Notes: generated by a model from the sequence alone, not told the origin. Numbered from the stretch's first letter, positions 10,960 through 23,167 are shown. The stretch: 64,000 bases of DNA from Nautilus pompilius (GCA_018389105.1 JACATO010000308.1:310001-374000); one strand, 5' to 3'. Program-made: numbers and translations.

Positions 10960-13900
10960 CTGAAAAAAATTTGCTTAAAAGTTCACAAGTGATACCAACA
11001 AGGACTTAAGCTGAAAACTGAACTGTAGAGAAAGCTTACAAGAAACTTGCTACCAGGACAGACACAGTATCTGGTTTAATAAAATGACTTTGTAATATGA
11101 AAGGTATGAAAAGTCTAGTAATTTAACCAGTTAGTGCCGTTTGCCAGTGCTATTTATTTAAGAATGCAAGGCTGTCATTTAGGTTTTTTAAAACTTCTCA
11201 CTGGCAAATGACCTCAATCAGTGGTGGACTGGGTCTAAAATTTCTACCCGGAAAACTTGTAAAAGGGCCCACTCATTCCCTAAACATAGTCAAAGGAATC
11301 AAATAAAAGTAAAGGTTTTAAGCAAATAAAATCTTCTCAGAATCTATGCAATATTTTTCTTTTTTCCATTATTTCCAAAGTGATGGGGGCCCACTGGGAA
11401 ATTTCCCGGTATCCTGGTGGGCCAGTCCACCACTGACCTCAATATTTAATAATGCCAAGTCATTCTAAAACAAAAGAATATTCCAGTCCAATTGTATTCA
11501 CTAATAAATAATTTTACCTATCATTTGTCTAGATTAATTAATTTTTCTAATTAAAATTTTTTTTTACTTTATAAAATGTTCTATTTTCAGTTTTTAAACA
11601 ATAGTACGGATTTATAAGATTTAATTTTCACATATTTAGAAACTGATACCTTACCTAGCCAACTTAGAAAAAAGTTTCCAGATTTTGACAGGTCCTCTTA
11701 CTGGAATGTCATCCCAAATTTCTGATGCCACAAGTCCTGGGTGGAGGGCATATGTTGTCACCTGAAAATCTGACAGGGTTAAAACAGAACAGGCTTAGTG
11801 TTTCAGGGCTTCTAAAACAGTCACCTAAAAACATATTATACAAGCTTCTGTGAGAACTATGCCTGAATGCACTGAATAGGTCTCTAGAACTTGAAATCTG
11901 ACAAGTAAACAACAAAAAGAAGATAATATATCTATATCAGCTGTAAATAAAATCTCTGAACTCAAAGAAACGTCTAGTTTGGGATTTTGTTTGATAATGG
12001 TGAGAGAATTTGATTCTCAAAAGCTAGGTTTATCAACTAGCTCCATTACTATTTACATGGTGGTGGAAGAGGCCTGGAATAACCATTGTATTACTCTGAA
12101 ACAAACTTATCAAAAGTGGAATTATGTTAAAAACGTAATGCAGCAACCAGAAAAGACAACATTCCCTAGTATAATATTTAAAAAAACAGATCGGTAAGAA
12201 TTATACATCATAAACAAGTGATGTGGTTTGCTTTACCTACATAAATGGGCTTGGCAAGGAAATAAACCTACACTCAATGTATTAGAAATAATTAAATTAT
12301 TTATTAAAATAAAAACTGAATTTAAGCCCAACAATTTGATGGAAAATGAGCAGGAAATCCTAACATTTCACTCACTACCATGTTTTTATTTTCTTGATAA
12401 CTAAAAAGCTTTTGTACTTATTTAGATTTCCTGCTAAAAAGGAAATTATAAAAATATTAATGATTTTAAAAGGGATATAACTTAACTAAAGACTAGATAT
12501 TCAGTGGATTGTTAAGATACATCTTGATGACATTTGCTGTTTCACTGGTTGTAAAGATATTTCTGTTTGCTAATTAACAAAGCAATCTCGAAAATTTAGA
12601 ATCACGAGCATTGTTATATCGCCTGTTTTGCTGCCTCATTAAGCCATTACGTTCCACCTAGATAGGTAATTAATGATGTCTTTACATATTAAGTTTTGGT
12701 GTATTATTGGCTAAATCTAAATTTATAAAAATATGAAGGTGCTATGACTGAGCACAGACCAACTTCTATAGGTCTCTGGACAAATTGTTGGAATACTTTG
12801 CTGTAATGTAAAATTTGCTGGATTTATAACATTCTTCTAGTCAAACTTAGCAGAAAAATTAAAGCACTATTTTAGCTTTTACCAACATTTAAAAATATGT
12901 CAGTAACTTCTGTTCTAAGATCTTATTTTATTCTAAACTACCTACTTTAATGGCAATGGCAAGAGGAAGGCCATCATACTGAGTTAGAGAACAACACATC
13001 AAATGGTACATTACAGGTAATAATGACTTAAAGGATAACTGTCTCAAGAAGCATATGGAAACCAAGAGCTAAGATCTGTGCAAAAAAAAACTGAAAGATT
13101 AAAAAAATAGACAGAAAACCAAATAAAGCCCCCAAAAACCAGCATCATCCACATCAAAGGTCCAACTGTAGATTAAAAATTCAGAGCAAAAATGATTAAT
13201 GACTTAAGTATAATGGAAATTTAAAATATTAATATTATAACAATATTCAAATAAAAAGAAATTGTGCTTCAATTTTGTTAATAATTTTGATTGATAATGA
13301 AGTAGACATTTTCAAAAACATCTCTATTTGGAATAATATTAAGCTTGATATTTTTTATTCTATCATTAAAATTTAGATCCTCTCCTTCAGTGTTTAATAC
13401 TCACGTGATCACTTAATAGCTTCATTCATGTTCTTTATAAACAACTTTTCTTATAAATGTTGTGAACAGACCAAATGGTTGATTTGTAATAAAAGAAAAA
13501 GGAAGATATTATTTACTCAATATTTTGTTGATGTTGATCAGAAACAGTGATAGTGTATAGTAGTCATTATAAAATCAAGTTGAAAGGACATTTATTTTGT
13601 GATGTGAAAGTAATTACCTTCCTGTCACCTGGTTAATAACAAAATAAACTACATCTTACATTCTGAAAAGTGAGTCCACCAGAAAATCTATGAATTTTTA
13701 TGCTATCTCCACAACTTGATTGTTGGTTTTGAATGGCTTCTTGCTAAATTTCTTCTGCTTTCATTCTCTCAAATGCACTCCATCTGCAGTTGACATAATG
13801 TAACTAACAGACCAGAGCTAATCACATCATGCTCTTATACAGAACTAGTTTTCCAGAAGTAAATGGATGTCAAATACTAAACACTGATGTGCATTACAAA

Positions 13901-16900
13901 GTGATAAAAAAAAGTAGATATTTATGAGATGTTCAGTTCATTTCATACATGTCTTCAATGAACTTTCCCTGTAAGGAGTTGTATATATTTTGTATATAAA
14001 CTTATTTTTTAAGAATTCTCTTGATATCTGTACACATTCTATGGATTTTCTTTCATTTTGTAAAAATACTTGTCCAGTATCAACCGATACTGACTATATA
14101 ACAAACAACAAACAGTAGAAAATTCTGGACCATGTTCAAAGAACAATGACTACGACAAAATTATTCATACCTTTGAGAATTTCAGATAGTTTTCTTGCAT
14201 GAAGGATGTTTGCCAATTTGCTGACAGCATAAGCTTTTCCTTTGTAATGTTTATTGAAGTCTACATCAGGTGGTGCATATCGGTGCATCAGTGATGCAAT
14301 ATTGATGATTCGACTGGGAGCAGAGGCTTTCAACAGATCCAATAGTAAGTGAGTAAGCAAGAAGTGCCCCAAATGATTTGTTCCAAAGATCTGTTCATAG
14401 CCTTGTGCTGTGCAGTTACTTGAAGGCAAAACAATTCCTAAAAGAAAGCTAGAAAATTGAAACAAAATTGCAAAATGCTTTTCATTCTTTTTGTAAATTA
14501 AGATAATCTACATGATGATCTAAAAAAAAGATAATCCATAAAATAACTTTCTGAGTTGAAAGTATAATAAAACATACAAAATTATAGGTTTGATTTGCAT
14601 AAATTTTTTTTCAGGAATAAACAAACTTATAAAATAATAATACAAAAGAATAGAATTTTTGTAGCAGCCTATTTTCCTCAATAGCTCATAGTAACTTTGA
14701 CATAAAAAGTGTGGCCAAAAGAATGAAATATTCTAAATCTAAGAGCCAAAATTACAACATATGCCACTATTTACTATTAATTTTAACAATCAAACAACAA
14801 TCACAAACATTGACTAGTCTCCTGTCACTGGCTGTCTTAGAAGGATGGGAAAAAGTGCAGAAAAATATACACTCAGTAATAACTTTCCTGAGCATAATAG
14901 TTTAAAACAGATGCCAATGATTGTTTCTAACCAACTTAAGCACTATTGAAGTAAATGCCTCAATTCACCAGCGTTGTTGATGAGGATGTTTACTTGTCTT
15001 TCATTCTTGTTTATCTGCTCAGCAAAAGTCTTCACAGTCTCCAAGTCAGACAGATCAAGATGCATAACCACCACATTCTTATTCTCTGTCTTGGCTACAA
15101 ATAATACAAAAAATTCTAGAGATTATTCACATGCAAAAGTGTTATTATATAGTAATCTACCTGTTTTGATGTTACTATAACAAAGACTTAACAGAAAGAG
15201 AGCAAGAAACTGTGTCTATTTTGTACAAAACCTTAAAAAATTGAGAATAATTAAATATCAAATAAATTGCTTAACACTATTGTCTCTTTAACTAAGTCAA
15301 GCCTTCTTTCCATGATCATTTCACACAGTCTTGTTGCTATCCATAAATAGTATTTACATCCTAACGAAATCTTGGAAAAAAGGCATGGCAGTTTTATGCA
15401 AAGAATGCAGACATTGTCATTGTACTACTGTATAAAATTAATTGTCACACGTCTCCAAGGTTAAGACAAACCGGATAAGCTCAATACTGACTGGACCCAT
15501 ACACAATAATGGTTATTCTTCTAATTACAGAACCATTGTAAATAATCCAAAATATTTGCAACGGCTTTTGATTCCAACTGCGTATTGGCTGTGTATGCTG
15601 TCTATCTTCAACCAGGAGTTTACTTTTGAGTAAGCACAGTACTTTGCACTGTAACATTAAAATTTCACCCAGAATGATCAGAGCTACTATACCTTCCCTA
15701 TTAGCTTTGACACTGTGGCTAGTGTTTACTGCTGTGAATGCAGACATCACATGGGACTCATAACGTATGAGCCAGTAGATACTTCATAACCACAGGAAAG
15801 GTAGATAACTAACCTAATTAAAACAGAAGTCAGTGAGTGATAACCCTACACAAAACTTCAGCATGCACTAAAACCTATGTAAGGGAGATAACTACTCTAA
15901 AACTTAACGCTAGCCAATTCCAGATAACTAAACAAAAAAATTAACGTTATCCAGGACCTAAATTATATGAGCATTTAACAGTTTTCTCAGTTTATTTAAA
16001 TGACAACCATCAACACAAGAATGGAGAAGGCATTTTCGGAAGACTAACACTGAAGAAACCATCTGCATTATATTTCATATTCAATCCAAGGTATGAGAGG
16101 AGCTCAGTGATTGATATACATATATGTATGTGAAAGCAACCAAGCCCAGTTTTTCTAGCTATTCAACAGTACAGTATGTACATGTTTGAATTCGATGATG
16201 ACACATTTTGTTTTTGCTTCGTTTTAAATCATTCTCTTCATATTTGGCATTCTTCAAATTACAAAATTTGATAATATTCTCCCAAAACTTGAAAAACTTA
16301 TAAAGATAACAAAATGTTCCTTTGTCATTTAGTTAAAAGGCCATGTTAAGAATACATTACTAATTTCAAGTCATTTGGATAAAGAATGCTAAAGAGGACA
16401 GAAATATGAGAAATTCCCTCTGCCATATTCTGGAAAACATACTAGAAAATAGAAATAGACATGGCAGCATCACTGAATCCATACTTTTTCCATTGCAGAA
16501 AATGAACATCCACCTATGAATCAAGCACACATCAAACAAAGCTAATCGTGTAAAACCTTGTTTTTTTTTATCTCCAAGGGACCCCTTAATGGACATGTGC
16601 CAAGTATAAAATTTTAAGAAGTAGGACTTCTCCCACTATCAAAATCACACATTTTGGTTCTTATTTATTGTCTAAACAAATAGTGCTAATGTACAGGACC
16701 AAGCGTGGACTACGTGATCACATAAGTTAATTATGAATTTTCAAAAATCTAAGGAAAAACCTATGCATGATGGCTTACCTCTTGGTAGAGGCAAATACCA
16801 GTTTTTCTTTCTTTGTAAGAAGAACTCTATTATCAGAGAAAATTTCAAAAAAATGAACAAAAACAAAAGGAAATTATTACCTTGAATGTCACTGGCTGCT

Positions 16901-19900
16901 GCCTCTGCTTTTGAGAGATTGCGACAGGCCAGTATTACCCTGGCACCACGGCTCGCCAAATCCAATGCAGTTTCACGTCCTATACCAGTATTTGCACCTG
17001 TAAAACATAATTACATTCAGAAACACCTCCTTGATAAAGCAGCAAGATAATTTTTTTTTTTTTGCAATAAATATTGACTGTTAATCTTAAATGGTTTCTG
17101 TATTATTTTTATTACCTTTTTAATTAAAAAAATGTCTTACGTATGTAAATTGAATGAGAACTTCTTTGAATGTAGTAATAAAATATGTAAATTGGCAGAT
17201 CTAACAATGCTTCACTTGTTTTTTCAGAGTTTTTTCTTTATTTAAAAAATGTATTATTTAAATAGTTTGCCATGGAGTTACCAGAAGTCTTCATTGGTTT
17301 TACTTATTCTTTGTTTTCTTAATATTTTTCTGTTACCAATGGAACCTTTATAATTTAAGCATTTGGAGTGATCAAACAGATTAGAATTATTAGGTTTACA
17401 GTACCTACTTCAGATATTTGTGGAAACCTTGATAGTAATGTTCGAAATAACTGAATGTTTTGATTGTATCGATGGAACCTAATTTGGTTATTACTATTTA
17501 AAGTTAAATTAGAAGTTGACTAAATTTTCAGTATGGTTTAGTATTAGGAAAAAAATAGTTAAGTAACAAAATTTTAAAAAAAAAGTTGTTGGTAGTGATA
17601 ATCTGAATAAAGAAAACAAAATGTGCTGATTTTTTTTCTTGTTTACAGGTCAAGTGCAAACCAGTAATTGCTTTGCGCCCTTTTGTAATAATTAGAGGAG
17701 ACAGCAGCTAGTTGTTACAAGGGTAAGTTGCTATAGCATGTAATTCCTAAACTGTGTTTGTAGATGATGCTATAATGGAAGGTCAAGGCATATAACTTTA
17801 ATTATAGCTCATCACTAATTTTGTTAAGAATTACTGGTGCTCTAACAGCATACCCCTGTAATAATTAGACCTGGTAGTTTTCCCTACTAATTGAGAATGA
17901 TTTATTTCAATGAAGGGGAACAATACCTACTCGATTATCTGTCTGTCTAGGAATATTCTGTTCTTGTAATAAAATTCTCTCCTACATTCATTAAAAATGT
18001 ATTGTTTGTTTTTTTAAAAATTATGTAATAATCAAATTAAAAACTAATTAAGTGAATAAAGCTGTCAGAAGATATATGATAGATTCATCCTTTTATTTCT
18101 CATTTTTTAAAATTTTCCTGTCGTTTCTCAGCTCCTCTTCAAATGTCATGATGTGACAATATTAAACTACTCTGGTACCGACAAATAGCAAGCAAAATCA
18201 CGACCGTCAAATTAGACGCGTCATCTACCATTATCAGGTGGTTTTTCCAAGAATTACAGTAAGAAATTAGAAAACACACAATTATTCTGCTTTCAGGAGC
18301 CCAACTGACAATTATTACAGCGAACAAACCACTGTATCGATGGCAGAACAACCCTACATTTACAATGAACATCCCAGCACGGTCCTTTCTCTCGGTTGAC
18401 ATACACATCATGATCGGTAGTAGATGCATACGCTTGTTCTTTTTACAGTGTGACGGTATTTTATAGCAACAGAACTTTTAGAACGCCAACGCCAACTGAT
18501 TACATTTGTGGACAGCCAATAAAACATTCTAGATTAATGCTTAACTGTTTTAAAACGCGTTCGGATCGTAGAGTTGCACAAGGAAAATGTCATATTCCAA
18601 GATCGCCAAGCGGGTCGGATGCGCATCTTGTCATCTACCCTGGAAGCTGCACGAACAAACGGGTCTACATCGAACGCCATAGAGGTTACAAATCCCGAAA
18701 ATACAATAATCGGACAGATTTGAAAATCAAAGATCTTTCCGAAATGAACCGGCTCAAAATTTCCAATGACATTTAAAGGATTTTGGGGACCTATCGATTT
18801 CCCAAACTGTCCGGAAACGGCTTTCTAATTTTGGATTGAAGGGGCGTGTTGCCAGGAAAGAAACCCTTTTTATTTCCTTTAAGAATCGAAGGCCTGACTT
18901 CAGTTCACCGACTGCCATCTCCATTGGATCAGATAACCATTTCATCCGATGTGTACCAAACCGACGATCAAAAATAGGATGGGTTCATCATGGCATAGTG
19001 CTGTCTCCCGAAAACGTGCAGGGCCTATGTATTGTATCTAAGAAATAATGTTGTCTGTTTATTTCGATATTGTGGCCAATATCCTAGAACTGTATTCTGA
19101 GAACTGCCTTTCTCTCTTAACTGAATTTTCCATCCAACATGATAATAACATGAAGCATTCAGTCACCATCATCAAGCTGTATCCAACAGATCAGCTCTGA
19201 AGTAGCCGTCTCAAAGTGCTGATTGTAATCCAATAGAGAATTTATAGAAGGAAATAGACAAACTATTTACGTAAAAAAAAGCCCAGAAAGCTGGATGGAT
19301 TGTTTTAAATTATTCCGTCGATTCTGGCCGATATTTGCAGTGACCGATGTAGTCGTCTTCTGGATTCCGTGCATAAGCTCTGTCGGGCTGTGATTGATGT
19401 TTATGGCCATGCAACCAAATGTTAATACTTCCTTGATCTTTTGGACAAAATTTCGAATATTTTGATTCGTTCTTAAACTCGTGTTTCCGTTTAATTCCAT
19501 CATAATGTAAGAAAAGTGAGCGCGTGTGAAGTATCGATCATGTTGATGTATCAATCGAGAGAACAAGAAATTGCTCGCTATCAGGGTAATGCCCGGGCAG
19601 GGATGCTTATTTCAAACGTACGTTTGTTCTGCGATCGTTCTTAAGTTTTTACAAGATGAAGAACGCGATGGTCCAGTAGTAGTCGACTAACGAAATTTTA
19701 GGCTTGAGATCCCCAGGTCGGCACTGGCTCGTTTTGGCGCTCTTCTTTGGTAAGGTTTCTTCTCGTTCTCTTTCAGCAGCCGGCCGCGTGAGTTCTATCA
19801 TGTCGCTCAGCTCACCTCCCACACTTTAAAAAACGCACAGCCGAAGAGTTCTGGCACGAACTTCTGCAACACCGTTCTCCGCTGGCTCTGAAACTAGGTT

Positions 19901-21790
19901 TTGATAGATCCCTTTTTTGTCGATGTCTGGGCGATAGTTAACATTTCCGAAAGTTATTTTATACTTTTTCTGTATTTGTATATTTTAAATTAATAATCTA
20001 TTTGCATATACATACTGTGAATCAAAAAGGTAAGACACCAGATGTTTTTGTGTATAAATAAAATAGGAAAAGTATTGCGAATATCTGCACCTTTATACGC
20101 AAGTTATGTATTGTCTATTGAAACATGCAAATTGCTGTCAAGTACATATTCAGCCAGATTTTTAAAGATTTGTTTAAATTTGAACACGTAGGCTAGGTGT
20201 ACCGCTACTGCTACGTATCTATTCCCAGCTGAAGTCGACCGTTAACGTAAGCTGCCAATTGAACGGCTGGTGAGGCTGAATACTGGACAGAAAGTGTCCG
20301 TTGAGCTCCGAGTCCGACCGACCTAACAGACCCATTTTAAATCCCTACTAATACTAAGTTTACGACTTGGGAGTAAAGTGAAGTACCAGGAGCGTGCCAA
20401 AGAGGAACATCAAACCGCGCTGCCCCCACCAGATTTACTTCGATTAAATGAATATATGTAAATAAAAGTGAAGGCGCACGGTCCTCGGACATACACCCTA
20501 TTGAATGGCTGCGGCAAAATGTAAAACAAAGGATGAACCAGAGAAAGTTAGAAACTTTCACTGTCGAAGAATGGAAGTTAGTTTCTACTAACATTGTAGA
20601 AGTTTGGTTTCCTCCATGCCAGATGGTAAGGTTGGTCATACTAAATGCTACCACTGTGGAAGTGAGATCATATGAGCAGAAATATCAGTATTTTCCAGGT
20701 TTAAACAACTGTTGAATAGTTATCCAATTTTTTATGCTGCAATAAACAATACGTAATAACTGGACATACAAAAGTGAAAGTATTCCCAATATTTATTTTC
20801 TTAATGTATTCGTCATACCAGAAAAAATCAGGTGATGAACACCTTATAAGCAAGTAAAACGATTTCAGCTACCAGCTTTCGCATTGTCTCATGTTATTTT
20901 CATTTTAGATTTTACGACCTCCTCCCCTTTCTGTGGCTGCTACCTCAGAGGAAAAGCTATTATTATATAATAATTATCTATAAATCTCGTGATCAAGGTT
21001 TAAAAAAGCATCTATTCTGTTGCGCAGTACGCTCTGCTACAGCGGTTCATAATCTTTTTCTCGGTGAGCCAGTTGGCACAGTGACAAACTCTAATGACCC
21101 CAACTTCAACTGGAGAGGTCAGAATCTCGAGAGCAAAGGGATGTCAAGACTGGGACGCTGCTGTTGTGCGGGCATTATACGAGTACTGCTGGTCGGTTTG
21201 GCGACCCTTGGTCTTGGGACCGCTGATGTTAGATAGGCACTCAGCAGCTGACCCAGCTGGTGCCCGGTCTCGCTCCACTGTCGAACCTTTAATGAACAAA
21301 TATCTTACACCTTCTTCCCCTTCCTTCGAAACCTTATTACACTTCCCCTGACTGATTATGTCTCCCTATCCCCAAGTCCATACACGAACCATTCTCTCTG
21401 TACGCAAGGATAATATCGAGGAGAAAAGTCTTAAGTCGTTTGTCTATCAAATCTACGAACATCCCTCTGTTCTCGGGCAGGGAAGACTTGTGGATGGCTG
21501 GGATTGGGTGTCGGGGATGTTCTCGACACTACACACACCGCAAAGAAGTTGCTCTCCGTCGTCTCGAGGTAATTAAAGAAAAGTTAACGAGGTGTCACCA
21601 TAGAGATGGAGCAAGTTCTTGTAGACCTACCGGTGACGATTGCTGTCTTCCCGTCCAGCCGAGCCGGACTGCTGTACTTCAGCAGACGAACGTTTGGATA
21701 CGTGAAGAGCATCAGCATCAGCAGCACAGAAACGACGAATAACAAGAGTGCGGCTGCCACCAGGCAGATAAACGTAGTCAGCGGAACCAT
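10755..21790 (-). CDS. Retinol dehydrogenase-like SDR (RDH11/12/13/14 group), six exons
   Basis: Exons on the minus strand in order: 21790-21631, 16997-16881, 15094-14969, 14437-14171, 11769-11655, 10959-10755. They total 990 bases, giving 329 residues plus stop. All junctions are GT-AG and in phase (1,1,1,1,2). A hydrophobic anchor spans about residues 8-30. TGANTGIG (53-60) binds the cofactor. ACRN follows at about 77-80, NNAG at 132-135, Asn155 in TNHLGHF, Ser183, Tyr204 and Lys208 (YAVSK), and HPG at 233-235. This is the complete Asn-Ser-Tyr-Lys tetrad. The length is normal for the RDH11-14 family, which uses NADP(H) to interconvert retinal and retinol or reduce lipid aldehydes at membranes; substrate here is inferred only. 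The start is the first ATG after an in-frame stop at 21872-21874. Intron 1 (4.6 kb) contains two Tc1 relics and intron 4 is 2.4 kb. A defective mirror copy lies at 3198-6797. Confidence 0.93.
11219..11435. mobile_element. hAT-type MITE, right-arm copy
   Basis: Inverted counterpart of 6117-6333: 217 bp, the same CAGTGGTGGACT termini, and the same 8-bp duplication (ACCTCAAT on this strand) at 11211-11218 and 11436-11443. It lies in intron 5 of the intact SDR gene. Confidence 0.9.
11655..11769 (-). CDS. SDR exon 5: TTYALHPG loop
   Basis: 115 bases, phase 1 to 2. Encodes [11 protein letters not shown], the conserved loop after the active site. Two AGs lie seven bases apart. Only the upstream one (CTGTCAG) keeps frame with exon 4 and adds Asp-Phe-Gln before VTTY. 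The downstream TTTTCAG would shift frame and reach a stop after 17 codons. Donor TAG/GTAAGG. Absent from the mirror copy. Confidence 0.85.
14171..14437 (-). CDS. SDR exon 4: catalytic Ser, Tyr and Lys
   Basis: 267 bases, 89 codons, phase 1 to 1. Contains [13 protein letters not shown], the catalytic Ser in IINIAS, and the active-site [10 protein letters not shown]. Donor AAAG/GTATGA. The mirror copy is cut within this exon, after residue 197 (FNK), so it lacks YAVSK. Confidence 0.92.
14969..15094 (-). CDS. SDR exon 3: HLDLSD and NNA segment
   Basis: 126 bases, 42 codons, phase 1 to 1. Encodes [11 protein letters not shown], whose Asp contacts the adenine in SDRs, and ends in NILINNA with the Gly of NNAG completed by exon 4. 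Acceptor TTTGTAG, donor CTG/GTGAAT. The same exon sits at 5109-5234. Confidence 0.92.
16881..16997 (-). CDS. SDR exon 2: glycine-rich cofactor motif
   Basis: 117 bases, 39 codons, phase 1 to 1. Encodes [10 protein letters not shown] and the ACRN segment that sets cofactor preference. An Arg in ACRN is typical of NADP(H)-preferring members. Acceptor TTTTACAG, donor CAAG/GTAATA. Identical at protein level to 3198-3314 in the mirror copy. Confidence 0.93.
17045..18560. other. SDR intron 1, diverged homology to the left palindrome
   Basis: Bases 17045-17190 align, at clearly lower identity than the palindrome arms, with 59-200, sharing runs such as AAATGGTTT and GAAC-TTCTTT. This shows the copies once shared intron 1. 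The rest up to 18560 is AT-rich, with no gene seen. It lies between exons 1 and 2 of the SDR gene. Confidence 0.6.
18561..19564 (+). mobile_element. Decayed Tc1-type transposase relic in SDR intron 1
   Basis: In shifting frames the plus strand reads like a Tc1 transposase. It has DRRVAQ and an HTH-like part, [11 protein letters not shown] (the GRPRK hook region), then [41 protein letters not shown] (second catalytic Asp region), NPIENL (catalytic Glu region) and a VYGHATK terminus. The first Asp (SDES region) is missing, and frameshifts and stops are frequent. About 19074-19439 is almost identical to 56163-56527 in another relic. The element sits antisense in intron 1 of the SDR gene. Intact terminal inverted repeats are not visible. 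Confidence 0.82.
20470..20720 (+). mobile_element. C-terminal Tc1-type transposase fragment
   Basis: From 20482 the frame reads [15 protein letters not shown] then [11 protein letters not shown], matching the SPDLNPIE catalytic-Glu block and the EEW helix of Tc1 transposases. After a frameshift, [11 protein letters not shown] matches the SMPRR-GGHTKY tail. It differs in sequence from the neighbouring relic at 18561-19564, so it is a separate insertion. The part upstream to 20050 shares homology with 585-725 and may be SDR intron sequence. Confidence 0.8.
21071..21126 (+). mobile_element. Possible tRNA-derived SINE head
   Basis: A box-A-like TGGCACAGTGA is followed after about 33 bases by a degenerate box B, GGTCAGAATC. 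That is the spacing of the internal Pol III promoter in tRNAs. No other copy is visible in the window and no tail is defined, so this may be chance. Confidence 0.25.
21631..21790 (-). CDS. SDR exon 1: membrane anchor and start of the Rossmann fold
   Basis: 53 codons plus one base. It starts [10 protein letters not shown], runs through a strongly hydrophobic Leu/Val segment, then ends in [10 protein letters not shown], the beta strand leading to the glycine motif. The donor is G/GTAGGT. Neither other copy of the gene in the window has this exon. A TGAGTCA (AP-1-like) heptamer lies about 35 bases upstream of the ATG; its role is unknown. Confidence 0.9.
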
Positions 21791-22048
21791 CGGACCCGTC
21801 TGGTCTGTCGCTGCACGCAGTAATGAGTCAGATGACTGCCAGCCCCCGGAGTCGTTAGGCAAACGTCTGATTTATTATTAGCGAGGGCTGATTGACTCCT
21901 CCCTTTCTAATGGCATTTAAATCAGACGAAGCCCCATCTACTACGTCAAATTTAGTTTAAGAAGAAAACAGACTCAAACAAATACAATTGCATAATTTAT
22001 TAGTGATTGACAAACAAAGGCAAACGATCTGTCATAAAAAACAATGTC

Positions 22049-22137
<89 letters not shown>

Positions 22138-22962
22138 GGGAACAAAATGAATTTGGAGTGTCAAATCATCTGATAGAGGCATCAGCCGTAATGTGTGTGA
22201 ACTGAAGATAAAGAATGGAGAAAGAGAGATAACGGCGTCGGACAAATGCTGACTTCCAGCCAAGTGCCTTTTTATGGTCGGAGTCTGAGGATAGAGATGC
22301 CAATAAATCTAATTGCAGATCTCGCTGTTTGAGACGTTATATTATCAACAAAATAACTTTCTATACAACGTTTTCTTACTTCATACAACCGAGGTGATTT
22401 TACACTCGACGAGCCATCTACAGACGAGTTCCATTGTGCGAGGGACTAATTCTACTCTCAGCGAAAACACAATCAATCACGTGCGCTTCTTTTATAAATA
22501 CAAGGTGCTTATTTTGAGATGAAGCTGCTATAGCCGCGCTCTAAGTCTGTTGTTCTCATTAAGTTAATTCTGGATAGTATCAGAGTTAATAATGAGCGCC
22601 GTTCTCGTCGCAATTTTAAAAAGTCGCATTTAAATCAATATTTCCTTGGACCCCCACCGATTTTCTAGGGGCTTTGGGATTTCCAAAAATTGTATTGTTA
22701 TGACTTCTCTTGTAAACTGTGGTGACAGAGAGGTGTGGCATGTGACGTCAGTGTTCTGAAGACAATGAGTATCAAATCTCAGCCTGCCTGCAGTGGTAGA
22801 TTTATCTTTAGATTGGCGGTGTTCGGAAGACTGAGGCTTTCTTCGACAAATATCATTTCTGTGTTTTCACCATTCCAAATTGCAGACCATACCACGACAA
22901 TCCCGACCGTGTATAGCAGACATCTGGGTTGAAGGCTTTTGTTAATTTGTCTCCAAACTCAG
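21791..22962. other. Upstream flank of the SDR gene
   Basis: Contains the 5' side of the minus-strand SDR gene and an ATT/AAT microsatellite. I see no clear TATA box or other gene. The transcription start and any non-coding first exon cannot be placed. Confidence 0.5.
22049..22137. repeat. (AAT)n microsatellite
   Basis: About 29 uninterrupted trinucleotide units, roughly 260 bases upstream of the SDR start codon. Runs of Asn or Ile read from it are not protein. Confidence 0.98.
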
Positions 22963-23167
22963 CTGCGATCTTTAGACGTGCTGCACGCTCCCTGCGATCT
23001 TTGGACGTGCGCTGCACGCTCCCTGCGATCTTTGGACGTGCTGCACGCTCCCTGCGATCTTTGGACGTGCTGCACGCTCCCTGCGATCTTTGGACGTGCT
23101 GCACGCTCCCTGCGATCTTTGGACGTGCTGCACGCACCCTGCGATCTTTGGACGTGCTGCACGCTCC
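22963..23167. repeat. 29-bp minisatellite, seven copies
   Basis: Seven units beginning CTGCGATCTTTGGACGTG, each 29 bases except the second, which is 31. There are only a few point changes (an A in unit 1 and an A in unit 6). The array is much more GC-rich than its surroundings. Repetitive open frames across it on both strands are by-products. Confidence 0.95.

Larger units (their letters stand above)
10446..17044. repeat. Right arm of the large SDR palindrome
   Basis: Reverse complement of 3164-7107, carrying the complete exons 2 to 6 of the intact SDR gene. Its inner end lies about 35 bases past a candidate poly(A) signal. Its outer end lies about 47 bases upstream of exon 2. It keeps the 2.66 kb that the left arm lacks. 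Confidence 0.92.

Noticed and set aside
19267..19566. Minus-strand frame shared with 56356-56607
   Set aside because: Antisense shadow of the shared Tc1 C-terminal segment; the plus strand has the NPIE and HATK transposase landmarks.
21988..22263. Poly-Asn and poly-Ile frames
   Set aside because: Products of the AAT microsatellite.
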